Assembly (NCBI GenBank): GCA_934149075.1
Contig: CAKPDR010000010.1
Coordinates: 7,025 to 71,024 of the forward strand
Origin: an uncultured Clostridia bacterium
GTDB taxonomy: Bacteria > Bacillota > Clostridia > TANB77 > CAG-508
DNA length: 64,000 nucleotides
Reading direction: 5' to 3'
Shown here in pieces: positions 54,185 through 62,007 of the stretch. The translations under genes and the position numbers were made by a program. Numbering within the stretch: position 1 is the stretch's first letter; each line of letters begins with the position of its first letter. The notes below the pieces were generated by a model. That model was not told the origin of the DNA. It did no database searches and worked only from the letters and a program-made list of their open reading frames with translations.

Positions 54185-55360
54185 CTAGCTGTTGTGACTA
54201 CAAATATGTTTTCTTGTTAGCTCCATTAAATTTAATTTTGTAAATCCTTCTACTTGTGTCTTCGCTCTATCTTGTTTTAAGCATTCTTTTAGAAGTTTTT
54301 CAATTTTATCTTTATTTTCTTGTTTTTGCATGTCTATATAATCTATTATTATTATTCCACCAATATCTCTTAATCTCAGTTGTTTTGCAATTTCTATTGT
54401 TGCTTCATAATTTACTTTATATACAGTTTCTTCTAATGTGCTTTTTCCTGTAAATTTGCCTGAGTTTACATCTATAGCAATTAATGCTTCTGTTGAATCT
54501 ATAGTTATAAATCCCCCACAGTTTAGCCAAATCTTTCTTTGTCTTGATTTTTCTATTTGTTTTTCTAACTCATATTTTTCTAATAAATTTTGTTCTATTT
54601 CTATTTTAATATTTTCATGCGTTTCAGTTAGTATTTCCTTTATTTCGTCACTCTCTTCTTGATTATTAACAATAATTTTTTCTATTTTGTTTTCTGGCAA
54701 ATCTAATATCAATTTTTCAATAATACTTGGGCTTTTAAATAATAATTGTGGCTTATTATCACCATTTTCAAATTTCAAATTTATTTTTTCCCATTTTTTT
54801 ATGAGTTGTTTTAAATCTTCCACTAATTCTTTTTCTGTTTTGTTTTCAGCTGCTGTCCTTATTATTACTCCAGTATTTTTAGGAAGATTTGTTTTTATAA
54901 TGTTTAGTAATCTTTCTTTCTCTTTTTCGTTTACAACTTTTTGTGATATTGTTACTATATTTGTTCTTGGCATTAGAATAACATATTTTCCAGCTAATTT
55001 TATATGTGTTGACGTCCTCGCCCCTTTTTTATCATTGCTATCTTTTTGTATTTGTATTAATATTTTTTGTCCACTTTTTATTACATCCTTTATTTTTAAA
55101 TCAATTCTTTTTTCTATTTTTTCATCCACTTGTGGAATTACATCTTTTACATGTATAAAACCTTTCTTTTCTGTTCCTATATCTACAAATGCAGCTTGCA
55201 TTCCTGGAACTATGTCTTTTACAATTCCTAAATATATATTTCCTTCATTTCTTGCATGTTTACTTTCTTCATTTTCTTCATATATCTCTACTAGCTTACC
55301 ATTTTCTAATGCTGCTATTTTTTTTACATCTTTGTTATTATCTATTATTAATTCAATCAT
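54185..55360 (-). CDS. rng: Ribonuclease E/G family protein, short form
   Basis: A 391-residue protein. The S1-like RNA-binding region has NIYLGIVKDIVPGMQAAFVD and IGTEKKGFIHVKDVIP. Catalytic Asp residues lie in LIAIDVNSGKFTGKS and GGIIIIDYIDMQ. It ends at MELTRKHICSHNS, where E. coli RNase G continues with the zinc link and small domain, so tetramer formation may differ. Such short forms seem usual in some Clostridia. It acts in 5' end maturation and decay of RNA, and is a neighbour of rplU-rpmA, a known arrangement. Confidence 0.88.
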   Translation of the reverse strand: MIELIIDNNKDVKKIAALENGKLVEIYEENEESKHARNEGNIYLGIVKDIVPGMQAAFVDIGTEKKGFIHVKDVIPQVDEKIEKRIDLKIKDVIKSGQKILIQIQKDSNDKKGARTSTHIKLAGKYVILMPRTNIVTISQKVVNEKEKERLLNIIKTNLPKNTGVIIRTAAENKTEKELVEDLKQLIKKWEKINLKFENGDNKPQLLFKSPSIIEKLILDLPENKIEKIIVNNQEESDEIKEILTETHENIKIEIEQNLLEKYELEKQIEKSRQRKIWLNCGGFITIDSTEALIAIDVNSGKFTGKSTLEETVYKVNYEATIEIAKQLRLRDIGGIIIIDYIDMQKQENKDKIEKLLKECLKQDRAKTQVEGFTKLNLMELTRKHICSHNS

Positions 55361-55389
55361 CTTTCTGCCTTTCTACTATAATTTGTTAA

Positions 55390-55947
55390 CTAATTTAATT
55401 TATTCATTGCTGAATCTATTCCATTTTTCAATATTTCTATAACTGCTTCTTTTGCCTTTTCAATACCTTCACTTAACTTTGACATTTCTTCTTCTGGTAT
55501 TGTACCAATAACATGATTTATTTCATCACCACTATATTTAGGTCTTCCTATTCCTATTCTAATTCTTGGAAATTCTTCTGTTCCTAACATTTGTATTATT
55601 GACTTCATTCCATTATGTCCACCACTACTGCCTTTTTTTCTAATTTTTATTTTTCCTGGTTCAATATCCATATCATCATATATGACTAGAATTTCTTCAT
55701 GTGATACTTTATAGAAATCAGCAATTTCCTTTACACATTTTCCACTTAAGTTCATATAAGTTTGAGGTTTTACTAATATTACTTTTTTAGTTTCTATCGT
55801 TGCACTTTCATATAATCCTTGAAATTTATTTTTATTTATTTCAATATTGTATTGCTTTGCAATTTTATTAATCGTATCAAACCCCATATTATGTCTTGTT
55901 TTACTATATTCTTCTTCTGGATTTCCTAAGCCTACTATTAAATACAT
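55390..55947 (-). CDS. pth: Peptidyl-tRNA hydrolase
   Basis: A 185-residue protein. YLIVGLGNPEEEYSKTRHN carries the catalytic His and the substrate Asn, KPQTYMNLSGKCV and DDMDIEPGKIKIRKKGSSGG follow, then GHNGMKSIIQMLGTEEFPRI. It releases peptides from stalled peptidyl-tRNA, a function of interest given the frameshift sites found in this genome. Confidence 0.97.
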   Translation of the reverse strand: MYLIVGLGNPEEEYSKTRHNMGFDTINKIAKQYNIEINKNKFQGLYESATIETKKVILVKPQTYMNLSGKCVKEIADFYKVSHEEILVIYDDMDIEPGKIKIRKKGSSGGHNGMKSIIQMLGTEEFPRIRIGIGRPKYSGDEINHVIGTIPEEEMSKLSEGIEKAKEAVIEILKNGIDSAMNKLN

Positions 55948-56022
55948 TTTTCTTGCCTCTTTTCTATTTTTGCTCCTTATATTTTACATTTTCTTTGCTT
56001 ATTTTTCAAGTGTTTTGTAAAA

Positions 56023-56066
56023 AAAAGAACTGGCAACCATTACAATTTGGTTCCAGTTCTTTTTAC
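56023..56066 (-). terminator. Terminator of the rplU-rpmA operon
   Basis: AAAGAACTGG and CCAGTTCTTT form the stem, with an inner AACCA/TTGGTT pair and T or A runs on both sides. Confidence 0.85.
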
Positions 56067-56333
56067 TTAAGCATTTTCCTCTACTGGATAAACACTTACT
56101 TGTTTTTTATCTCTACCTTTTCTTTCAAACTTAACAGTTCCATCCACTAACGCAAATAATGTATCATCACTACCTTTTCCAACATTAGTTCCAGGATGTA
56201 CTTTTGTTCCTCTTTGTCTAACTAATATATTTCCAGCTAGAACAAATTGACCATCAGCTCTTTTGACACCAAGTCTTTTAGATTCACTGTCTCTACCATT
56301 CTTGATACTACCTTGACCTTTCTTATGTGCCAT
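56067..56333 (-). CDS. rpmA: 50S ribosomal protein bL27
   Basis: An 88-residue protein beginning MAHKKGQGSIKNGRDSESKR at the ATG at 56333 after AAAGGAG. It helps place tRNA at the peptidyl-transferase centre. Many Firmicutes make bL27 with an N-terminal extension removed by the protease Prp; here the extension is missing and no prp gene lies between rplU and rpmA, which is consistent. Confidence 0.97.
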   Translation of the reverse strand: MAHKKGQGSIKNGRDSESKRLGVKRADGQFVLAGNILVRQRGTKVHPGTNVGKGSDDTLFALVDGTVKFERKGRDKKQVSVYPVEENA

Positions 56334-56408
56334 TATTCTCACTCCTTTCGGTTTACTATAGTCTTATTATATTTCTCTAATAATAAAAATCAAATTTATA
56401 TAAAGCTA

Positions 56409-56804
56409 TTATTTTTCAGCTTTTTCTGTTTTTGTTGCTTTAACAGTTTTTTCTGTTTTATCAGCTTTTTCAGCTGTAGCTGCTTTTTTAGTTGCTGTTT
56501 TTATTCCTGTTATTTCAACTTTTGTGTATGGTTGTCTATGTCCTTGTTTCTTTCTTTCATTTTTCTTAGCTTTCATTTTGAAAACTATAATTTTTTTTGC
56601 TTTTCCATGAGAAACAACTTTTCCTTCAACTTTTACACCTTTTACATAAGGATTTCCAACTTGTACTTTTCCATCTTCTGATACTAAAATTACTTTATCA
56701 AATGCAACTTTTTTTCCTTCTTCTGCATCTAATTTTTCGAAAAATACTACATCTCCTTCTGCAACTTTGTATTGTTTTCCACAACTTTCAATTACTGCGT
56801 ACAT
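56409..56804 (-). CDS. rplU: 50S ribosomal protein bL21
   Basis: A 131-residue protein: MYAVIESCGKQYKVAEGDVV opens it, and FKMKAKKNERKKQGHRQPYT is the conserved RNA-binding end. It has an extra Ala/Lys/Thr/Glu-rich tail of about 28 residues (KADKTEKTVKATKTEKAEK). First gene of the rplU-rpmA operon, with GGGAGG ahead. Confidence 0.97.
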   Translation of the reverse strand: MYAVIESCGKQYKVAEGDVVFFEKLDAEEGKKVAFDKVILVSEDGKVQVGNPYVKGVKVEGKVVSHGKAKKIIVFKMKAKKNERKKQGHRQPYTKVEITGIKTATKKAATAEKADKTEKTVKATKTEKAEK

Positions 56805-56811
56805 TTAAAAT

Positions 56812-56905
56812 GCACCTCCCTTATTTGTATACTCGCTAATCCTTAAAAAAGGTAGTTATATTAATATTTATAACATTTTATCACCTTGACTAAGCGGATT
56901 ACAGA
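56812..56905 (-). ncRNA. Probable bL21 leader (autoregulatory 5' UTR)
   Basis: The transcript between the promoter and rplU is about 100 bases and holds GTAATCC near its start, the segment CTTAGTCAAGGTGATAAAATG, and AAGGATTAGCGAGTATAC near its end; TAATCC and GGATTA pair. Position, length and layout fit the L21 leader of Firmicutes, by which bL21 represses its own operon. Confidence 0.7.
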
Positions 56906-56910
56906 TACCT

Positions 56911-56939
56911 ATTTTAACATACTTTTTAAAACTTGTCAA
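56911..56939 (-). promoter_or_regulatory. rplU promoter
   Basis: Minus strand TTGACA (56939-56934), a 17-bp spacer, TAAAAT (56916-56911). Confidence 0.8.
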
Positions 56940-57056
56940 GATTTAGCAAGAAAATTTATAGTAAAAAATTGCAACCAATATATTCTTTTTTGTAATTATA
57001 TGATATAATATAAATGTTACATATAATGTAAGTGTAGAAAAATAGGAGGAAAAACT

Positions 57057-57206
57057 ATGATGGAAATAGTTTCAAAAAAGGGAATAGCTGGAAAACGAAG
57101 TACTCTTGTCTCACCCCAAAATGACAAGAGAAAAATTAAAATCGATAACAAAGTTAGTCCACATACTAAGATTCCAAATACTATGAATAGTTTACTTATA
57201 AAATGA
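57057..57206 (+). CDS. Small basic orphan protein
   Basis: A 49-residue protein, MMEIVSKKGIAGKRSTLVSP and on, with many Lys and Arg. It starts at 57057 behind AGGAGG, with TATAAT at 57004-57009 upstream and a hairpin downstream. No family recognised. It could be a real small protein or the leader part of a regulatory RNA. A longer frame on the opposite strand here is only its shadow joined to a piece of uvrB. Confidence 0.55.
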   Translation: MMEIVSKKGIAGKRSTLVSPQNDKRKIKIDNKVSPHTKIPNTMNSLLIK

Positions 57207-57223
57207 GTAACTCGCACCTCTAT

Positions 57224-57250
57224 CCCCTGAAGCAATAATTGCCTCAGGGG
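57224..57250 (+). terminator. Hairpin after the 49-residue gene
   Basis: CCCCTGA and TCAGGGG enclose an inner GCAAT/ATTGC stem. The following sequence is only moderately T-rich. Confidence 0.7.
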
Positions 57251-57270
57251 GATTCTATAAATTTTAGCAA

Positions 57271-57339
57271 TTGAAACGTCTTTTTTAATATATGTATCTG
57301 ATTGTGCTATATAACTTTCAGGTTGATAATAATCATAAA
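57271..57339 (-). pseudogene. 69-bp duplicated fragment of uvrB
   Basis: It matches 59488-59556 in uvrB with about five differences; the minus strand encodes YDYYQPESYIAQSDTYI in both places. It is a stray copy of the start of the UvrB beta-hairpin region, 2.2 kb from its source, probably left by a local duplication or recombination. Confidence 0.8.
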
Positions 57340-57343
57340 ACAA

Positions 57344-57383
57344 AAAAAGAATCCTCATCATATCTTAAATAAGGATTCTTTTT
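57344..57383. terminator. Hairpin before the 120-residue orphan gene
   Basis: AAAAAGAATCCT and AGGATTCTTTTT form a 12-bp stem with T runs on both strands. It likely ends the minus-strand gene at 57395. Confidence 0.75.
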
Positions 57384-57394
57384 ATTAGTTAGTG

Positions 57395-57757
57395 TTACTC
57401 AAGGTCTAATGTAAAACTGATTGTATCTCCACCACTACCATCATCAATTTTCTTCGCTTCAATATCAAAATCTTTAGCGATTTTAACAGCTTTGGAAACA
57501 ACTGAATAATCATATGGAGATTCCTTTCTGTTTTCCCAACTATCAATGTCAGATGTATAACACCAACATCCAATATTGTTGTGGAATTCAATTTTGAGAA
57601 AAGATGAAGTAGGATGTTTCTCATTAATTTTTCTAAATTTTGGAATTATAAATTCCTCAATCATTTTCCTTGCTTGTAATTCCAAATTTGGTTCTTCTAC
57701 AGTTTGTTTCTTCCTGACCTTTTGTAAATTTGCTTTGAGTTCACTTCTTATAGACAT
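57395..57757 (-). CDS. Uncharacterised 120-residue protein
   Basis: A soluble protein starting at the ATG at 57757 behind AAGGAGG. The N-terminal half is helical and charged (MSIRSELKANLQKVRKKQTV); the C-terminal half is beta-rich with SYDYSVV-like and AKKIDDGSGGDTISFTLDLE elements. Not recognised. It is monocistronic between a terminator and uvrB, in a region with several orphan genes and fragments. Confidence 0.65.
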   Translation of the reverse strand: MSIRSELKANLQKVRKKQTVEEPNLELQARKMIEEFIIPKFRKINEKHPTSSFLKIEFHNNIGCWCYTSDIDSWENRKESPYDYSVVSKAVKIAKDFDIEAKKIDDGSGGDTISFTLDLE

Positions 57758-57865
57758 AACTCAACCTCCTTAAAATAATTATTTTACATTTGGTGTCTAT
57801 ATATTAACCTGAAAAATAGGAAAAAAAGATTTTAACATAATCATCTTATCACTTTTTTCTTTATT

Positions 57866-59823
57866 TTACAATATTTTTTCTAATTCTTTAATTTTATCTC
57901 TAATTTCAGCAGCCTGCTCAAATTCCATTTTACTTGCATATTCAAGCATTTCTTCTGTTAATTTATTTATTGTCTCTTTTATATCCTCTTCTTTTTCAAA
58001 TTTATATTCCACTCCTATATTCTCAACCTGAATAGCCTTAATAGAATCTCTAACAGATTTCCTAATTGTTTTTGGAACAATATTGTGTTCCTTATTGTAT
58101 GATTTTTGAATGGCACGTCTTCTATTTGTTTCGTTTATAGCTTTTTCCATTGAATCTGTAAGTTCATCTGCATACATTATTACTGTTCCATCTGTATTTC
58201 TTGCAGCTCGTCCTATTGTTTGTATTAATGAACGTTCTGAACGTAAAAAGCCTTCTTTATCGGCATCAAGTATTGCAACTAATGATACTTCTGGAATATC
58301 TAGTCCTTCTCTTAATAAATTGATTCCAACTAATACATCAAATTCACCTAATCGAAGTTTTCGAATTATTTCTAATCTTTCTAATGCCTTTGTCTCTGAA
58401 TGAATATAGTTCACCTTTACATCAAGACTTTTCAAATATTCTGTTAAATCTTCTGCCATTTTTTTAGTTAATGTTGTTACTAAAACTCTTTCTTGTCTTT
58501 CAACTCTTATCCTTATTTGTTCTAATAAATCATCTATCTGATTTGCAACTGGCTTAACTTCTATTTTAGGATCAAGTAAACCTGTAGGTCTAATAATTTG
58601 CTCAACCACATTATTTCCTGCATGTTCATTTTCATAGTCTGCTGGTGTTGCACTTACAAATACTACTTGATTTATTCTTTCTTCAAATTCTTTAAATGTA
58701 AGTGGCCTATTATCAAATGCAGATGGAAGCCTAAATCCATATTTTACAAGTGATTCCTTTCGCGCTCTATCTCCATTATACATTGCTCTTACCTGTGGAA
58801 TTGTTGCATGTGATTCATCTATTAATAATAAGAAGTCTTTTGGAAAATAGTCAAATAGTGTAAATGGAGGGCTTCCTGGCTCTCTTCCACTTATGTGTCT
58901 TGAATAGTTTTCTATTCCTTGGCAAAATCCTGTTTCTTTCATCATTTCTATATCAAAATTCGTTCTTTCTTGTATACGTTGTGCTTCTATTAATTTGTTT
59001 TCACTCTTAAAATATTGTACCCTTTCTTCCATTTCTTGTTCTATTGTTTTTATGGCTCTTTCCATCTTTTCTTTTGATGTTACATAATGTGAATTTGGAA
59101 CTATCATTACATGTTGTCTTGTTCCTATTGTTTTTCCTGTTAATGGATTTATTTCACTTATTTTTTCAATTTCGTCACCCCAGAATTCTACTCTTATAGC
59201 TGATTCTCCTTTGTCTGATGGATAAATTTCCACAATATCACCTTTTGCTCTAAATGTTCCCCTTTTAAAATCAATTTCGTTTCTTGTATATTGTATATTT
59301 ACTAACTTTTTTAGCATTTTATCTCTTTCAACTGTCATTCCTGGACGTAATGATACAATCATATTTTCATAATCTATAGGATCTCCTAATCCATATATAC
59401 ATGATACTGATGCAACTACTATTACATCTCTTGTTTCAAATAATGATGCTGTTGCTGAATGTCTTAATTTGTCAATTTCATCATTTATTGAAGCATCTTT
59501 TTCAATATATGTATCTGATTGCGCTATATAACTTTCTGGTTGATAATAATCATAATATGACACAAAATATTCTACTCTGTTTTCAGGAAAAAACTCTTTA
59601 AACTCAGAGTATAATTGTCCGAGCTAGGGTCTTATTGTGTGCTAAAACCAATGTTGGTCTTTGAGTTTCAGCTATTATATTTGCCATTGTAAAGGTCTTT
59701 CCGTGAACCCGTAACTCCTAGAAGCGTCTGGTATTTCTCGCCTCTTTCTATTCCTTTTACTAGATAATCTATTGCCTTAGGTTGGTCGCCTGTTGGCTTG
59801 TATTCTGAGTGTAATTTAAACAT
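57866..59823 (-). CDS. uvrB: Excinuclease ABC subunit B, two +1 shifts at CGG codons
   Basis: The start at 59823 (MFKLHSEYKPTGDQP) follows GGAGG. The zero frame meets CGG at codon 41 (complement of 59701-59703) inside the Walker A P-loop GVTGSGKT; skipping the C gives the required Gly. Twenty-seven codons on, a second CGG (complement of 59619-59621) breaks LA-QLYSEFKEFFP; skipping the C gives LAGQLY, as in Bacillus UvrB from memory. With both shifts the product is 651 residues, normal for UvrB, with the beta-hairpin, helicase motifs (RQERVLVTTLTKKM, IGRAARNTDG) and a C-terminal UVR motif. UvrB does damage verification in nucleotide excision repair. All remaining residues are intact, which argues against decay. 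Confidence 0.93.
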
Positions 59824-59832
59824 ATTTCCTCC

Positions 59833-59941
59833 TTTGTGACCTAAAAAATGACAAGTATCAGCAAAAAAAATTCGTGTAATTTATCTTTTTTGGACTTTTT
59901 GTTATTCATAAAAAATGCATTTTCACGAATTAGGTCACAAA
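59833..59941. repeat. Long-range inverted repeat in front of uvrB
   Basis: TTTGTGACCTAA (59833-59844) and TTAGGTCACAAA (59930-59941) are perfect complements; AATTCGTG and CACGAATT extend the match, interrupted by a 24-base insert on the left side. It lies directly upstream of the uvrB ribosome site and could be an operator or a leader hairpin. It is not a LexA box. Confidence 0.6.
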
Positions 59942-60104
59942 CTTATACTTTTACTAATTAAGATTAAATAAGTCTATATAATACTAAATAAGCTTCAACT
60001 TTTCCTCTTCCGCTATAGTATATCACATTTTTTGCCATCAAACAATCATTTATTAGCTAAAAATTAGGGTATTCCATAGTATTATTTAAAAAAGTTCTTT
60101 TATC

Positions 60105-60500
60105 TAAGTTCTATTAGGATTTTTATTTTCCTCCAAATATTTCTGATACATTTCATCCATACTTGAAATATACTGCATATCTTGCTTTACTTTAAATTTC
60201 TCATATTCTTCATTTGCTTTTTCTATTGCTTGTTTATGTGATATTCTACCAGAATCTTTTAATATTTCTTTTTTCTAATTTTAAAAGATTATCTGTTTCA
60301 TTTATCCAATCTTCCATTTTCATTACTTGTTCATCTTCTGCCATTGATTCAGCATAATCTAAAAATAAATTTGTTAAATTATTTAACTTTTTCAATTCGT
60401 CTTCGTTTAAATAATTTTTAGCAACACTCACATCATATTTATATATCATTCCATCTGGTGCTTCTTTCCAAGTTGTAAGTCCCATATTTGTTTTTTCAGC
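60105..60500 (-). pseudogene. Remnant of a RhuM-family gene
   Basis: The C-terminal part of a RhuM-type protein remains: MGLTTWKEAPDGMIYKYDVS, then KNYLNEDELKKLNNLTNLFL and AEDEQVMKMEDW. The frame then breaks near 60265 in a run of A and continues in another frame as ILKDSGRISHKQAIEKANEE to a stop at 60105. The N-terminal two thirds are absent. This break does not involve CGG and looks like ordinary decay of an accessory gene. Confidence 0.75.
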
Positions 60501-60552
60501 ATTTTAGGTTTTTTGGATCTCTTTTAGTCATTATACCATTTTGTAGTAAAAA

Positions 60553-60590
60553 TTGCCCAGATATTACCTTTATAGGTAAATCTGGGACAA
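60553..60590. terminator. Hairpin downstream of the gene at 60594
   Basis: TTGCCCAGATATTACC and GGTAAATCTGGGACAA form a stem with loop TTTATA. Its GGGACAA/TTGCCC ends match the ends of the 30-bp palindrome family, but the centre differs. Confidence 0.65.
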
Positions 60591-60593
60591 TGG

Positions 60594-60887
60594 CTATTTG
60601 CGATAAATAATGTCATGCGTAAAAAGAAAACCTCTTTGTGGAATTAATTCCAAGTCATGTATTATCTTAATAGCATCACATTTGTTGATTGTAATTTTTA
60701 TTCTTCCTTTACAGTCTGAAGAATTTTCAATGAGTTGGAAATTTGGAATATATAAATCCAATTTGGGATTATAGTTTTCATGACAATGGATTGCAGCTCC
60801 TTCATGCCATTCCTGCTTTATCCGTTCAACATCAATTTCGCACTCACCACTTAGTTGGTAGTTCAATAAAATAGCATCTGAAAACAT
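60594..60887 (-). CDS. Uncharacterised 97-residue protein, CGG at codon 22
   Basis: Starts at the ATG at 60887 (MFSDAILLNYQLSGECEIDV) behind TGGAGG. It is a soluble, beta-rich small protein with GAAIHCHENYNPKLDLYIP in the middle and GRIKITINKCDAIKIIHDL near the end. Not recognised. Codon 22 is CGG (complement of 60822-60824). A +1 shift there would give Gly then a stop, so CGG is either sense or a cut-off here. Confidence 0.65.
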   Translation of the reverse strand: MFSDAILLNYQLSGECEIDVERIKQEWHEGAAIHCHENYNPKLDLYIPNFQLIENSSDCKGRIKITINKCDAIKIIHDLELIPQRGFLFTHDIIYRK

Positions 60888-60973
60888 AGTTATACCTCCA
60901 AAATTTTTTTCTAGATGAATAAGCTTATAAGAAAACACGAGGTTTATGAGTACTAACCTACTAATCTATTTTT

Positions 60974-61002
60974 ATTATATCATAACTTAGTAAAATATGC
61001 AA
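60974..61002 (-). promoter_or_regulatory. Promoter of the 97-residue gene
   Basis: Minus strand TTGCAT (61002-60997), a 17-bp spacer, TATAAT (60979-60974). Confidence 0.75.
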
Positions 61003-61090
61003 ATGAAACCCCGGATAACAACATGAAAAAATTTTTCTAACATTGTTATTCTTATTCACTTTAGTGTCTTGATCCACAAAGCAAGTCACA

Positions 61091-61120
61091 AAAATAGCAC
61101 TCAATTCAGAGTGCTATTTT
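61091..61120. terminator. Hairpin in a gene-poor stretch
   Basis: AAAATAGCACTC and GAGTGCTATTTT around AATTCA, with T or A tails on both sides. It follows the C-terminal gene remnant at 61136 (minus strand). Confidence 0.75.
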
Positions 61121-61135
61121 CTTCACACATTCACA

Positions 61136-61273
61136 TTATTGTTCATTGCTTCGTTTCTTTTTTCCTTCTCCTTTCCAAAAGTACATATCTTTATCCGCAA
61201 TTTCAAATGCTTCAAAAGCTTCTTGTACCTTTGGGTCAAACCTAGCTAAATTTAGTTTTTCTTTTTGTGTGAA
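61136..61273 (-). pseudogene. C-terminal gene remnant
   Basis: About 45 codons remain open to a TAA at 61136, with FDPKVQEAFEAFEIADKDMY and a basic end (GEGKKKRSNEQ). No start codon, ribosome site or N-terminal part is visible upstream. It is probably the tail of a lost accessory gene. The rest of the 60.9-61.4 kb gap holds the promoter at 60974, hairpins and nothing else I can support. Confidence 0.45.
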
Positions 61274-61318
61274 TGTGTATATTATAAAAAAGTTTTTTCA
61301 ATATATTATTCTATAACA

Positions 61319-61354
61319 AAAATGCAAAAAAGTCTACGCTTTTTTGCATTTTTT
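61319..61354 (-). terminator. Terminator of the DUF975 gene
   Basis: AAAATGCAAAAAAG and CTTTTTTGCATTTT form a 14-bp stem with loop TCTACG. Confidence 0.85.
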
Positions 61355-61373
61355 CCATTTTAATATAATTTCA

Positions 61374-61976
61374 CTAATTATTTTCAATCACTTCAGCCTC
61401 AATTTTTTTATCTTTGATTTCATTATAAAAATTTGTAATTGTAGCTTCAAAATAAGGTTTAACATATATATATGCAATTCCACCAGTAATCAAACACAAT
61501 AAATACCATAACACAAATGATAACACCAAAATAAATAAATCAAGTTTGCGTCCATCCATTATTTGTTTACTTTCTGATAATGCTTCCATAGCTGTAAGCT
61601 TTGGATTATCTGCTAATATATATTGTGACATTGAATATGAAAAAGCTTTAATTATCCCAGGAATAATAAATAACAATGACCATAAGAAGGTAAACAATAT
61701 TGTAAGTATGTATAACCATACTGCCTTTCCTGTTATATTAAATCCTTTAAAAGCATCTCCTACTGACACCTTTTCTCCCTTTGACAAATTTAAAAATATC
61801 ATACATACTGACATTTCAAAAGCAGGAACAATTATAATTGCTGCAAACCATCCTATTACAGGCACAAATGTGCTTCCTACCTCTATCATTGTAATAATTA
61901 AGAATATTAAAAATAGAATTCCTATATTTCCTTTAATCTGTTCTTTTGCTTTGTTTTTTAATTCAACTCTTGTCAT
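61374..61976 (-). CDS. DUF975 family integral membrane protein
   Basis: A 200-residue polytopic membrane protein. It opens MTRVELKNKAKEQIKGNIG, typical of the family, and has FLWSLLFIIPGIIKAFSYSM, then ALSESKQIMDGRKLDLFIL. The family is widespread in Firmicutes without a settled function. GGGGG lies before the ATG. It is transcribed after the kinase-like gene. Confidence 0.87.
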   Translation of the reverse strand: MTRVELKNKAKEQIKGNIGILFLIFLIITMIEVGSTFVPVIGWFAAIIIVPAFEMSVCMIFLNLSKGEKVSVGDAFKGFNITGKAVWLYILTILFTFLWSLLFIIPGIIKAFSYSMSQYILADNPKLTAMEALSESKQIMDGRKLDLFILVLSFVLWYLLCLITGGIAYIYVKPYFEATITNFYNEIKDKKIEAEVIENN

Positions 61977-62007
61977 TTTTAATCCCCCTTATTTCTATAT
62001 TATACTT

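Noticed and set aside
57017..57361. A 114-codon minus-strand frame
   Set aside because: It is the shadow of the 49-residue gene and hairpin, fused by chance to the stray uvrB fragment; it has no plausible ribosome site.
5115..59703. Frame breaks explained as sequencing or assembly errors
   Set aside because: Not excluded, but less likely: all five have the same base (C), the same following bases (GG), the same codon phase and the same restored amino acid, while long A and T runs in conserved genes show no errors. A methylation-linked base-calling error would not respect codon phase.
5115..59703. Simple reassignment of CGG to another amino acid
   Set aside because: Reassignment keeps the frame; at these five sites the downstream conserved sequence is in the +1 frame, so a new amino acid alone cannot explain them. 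It remains possible for the sense CGG in the orphan genes.
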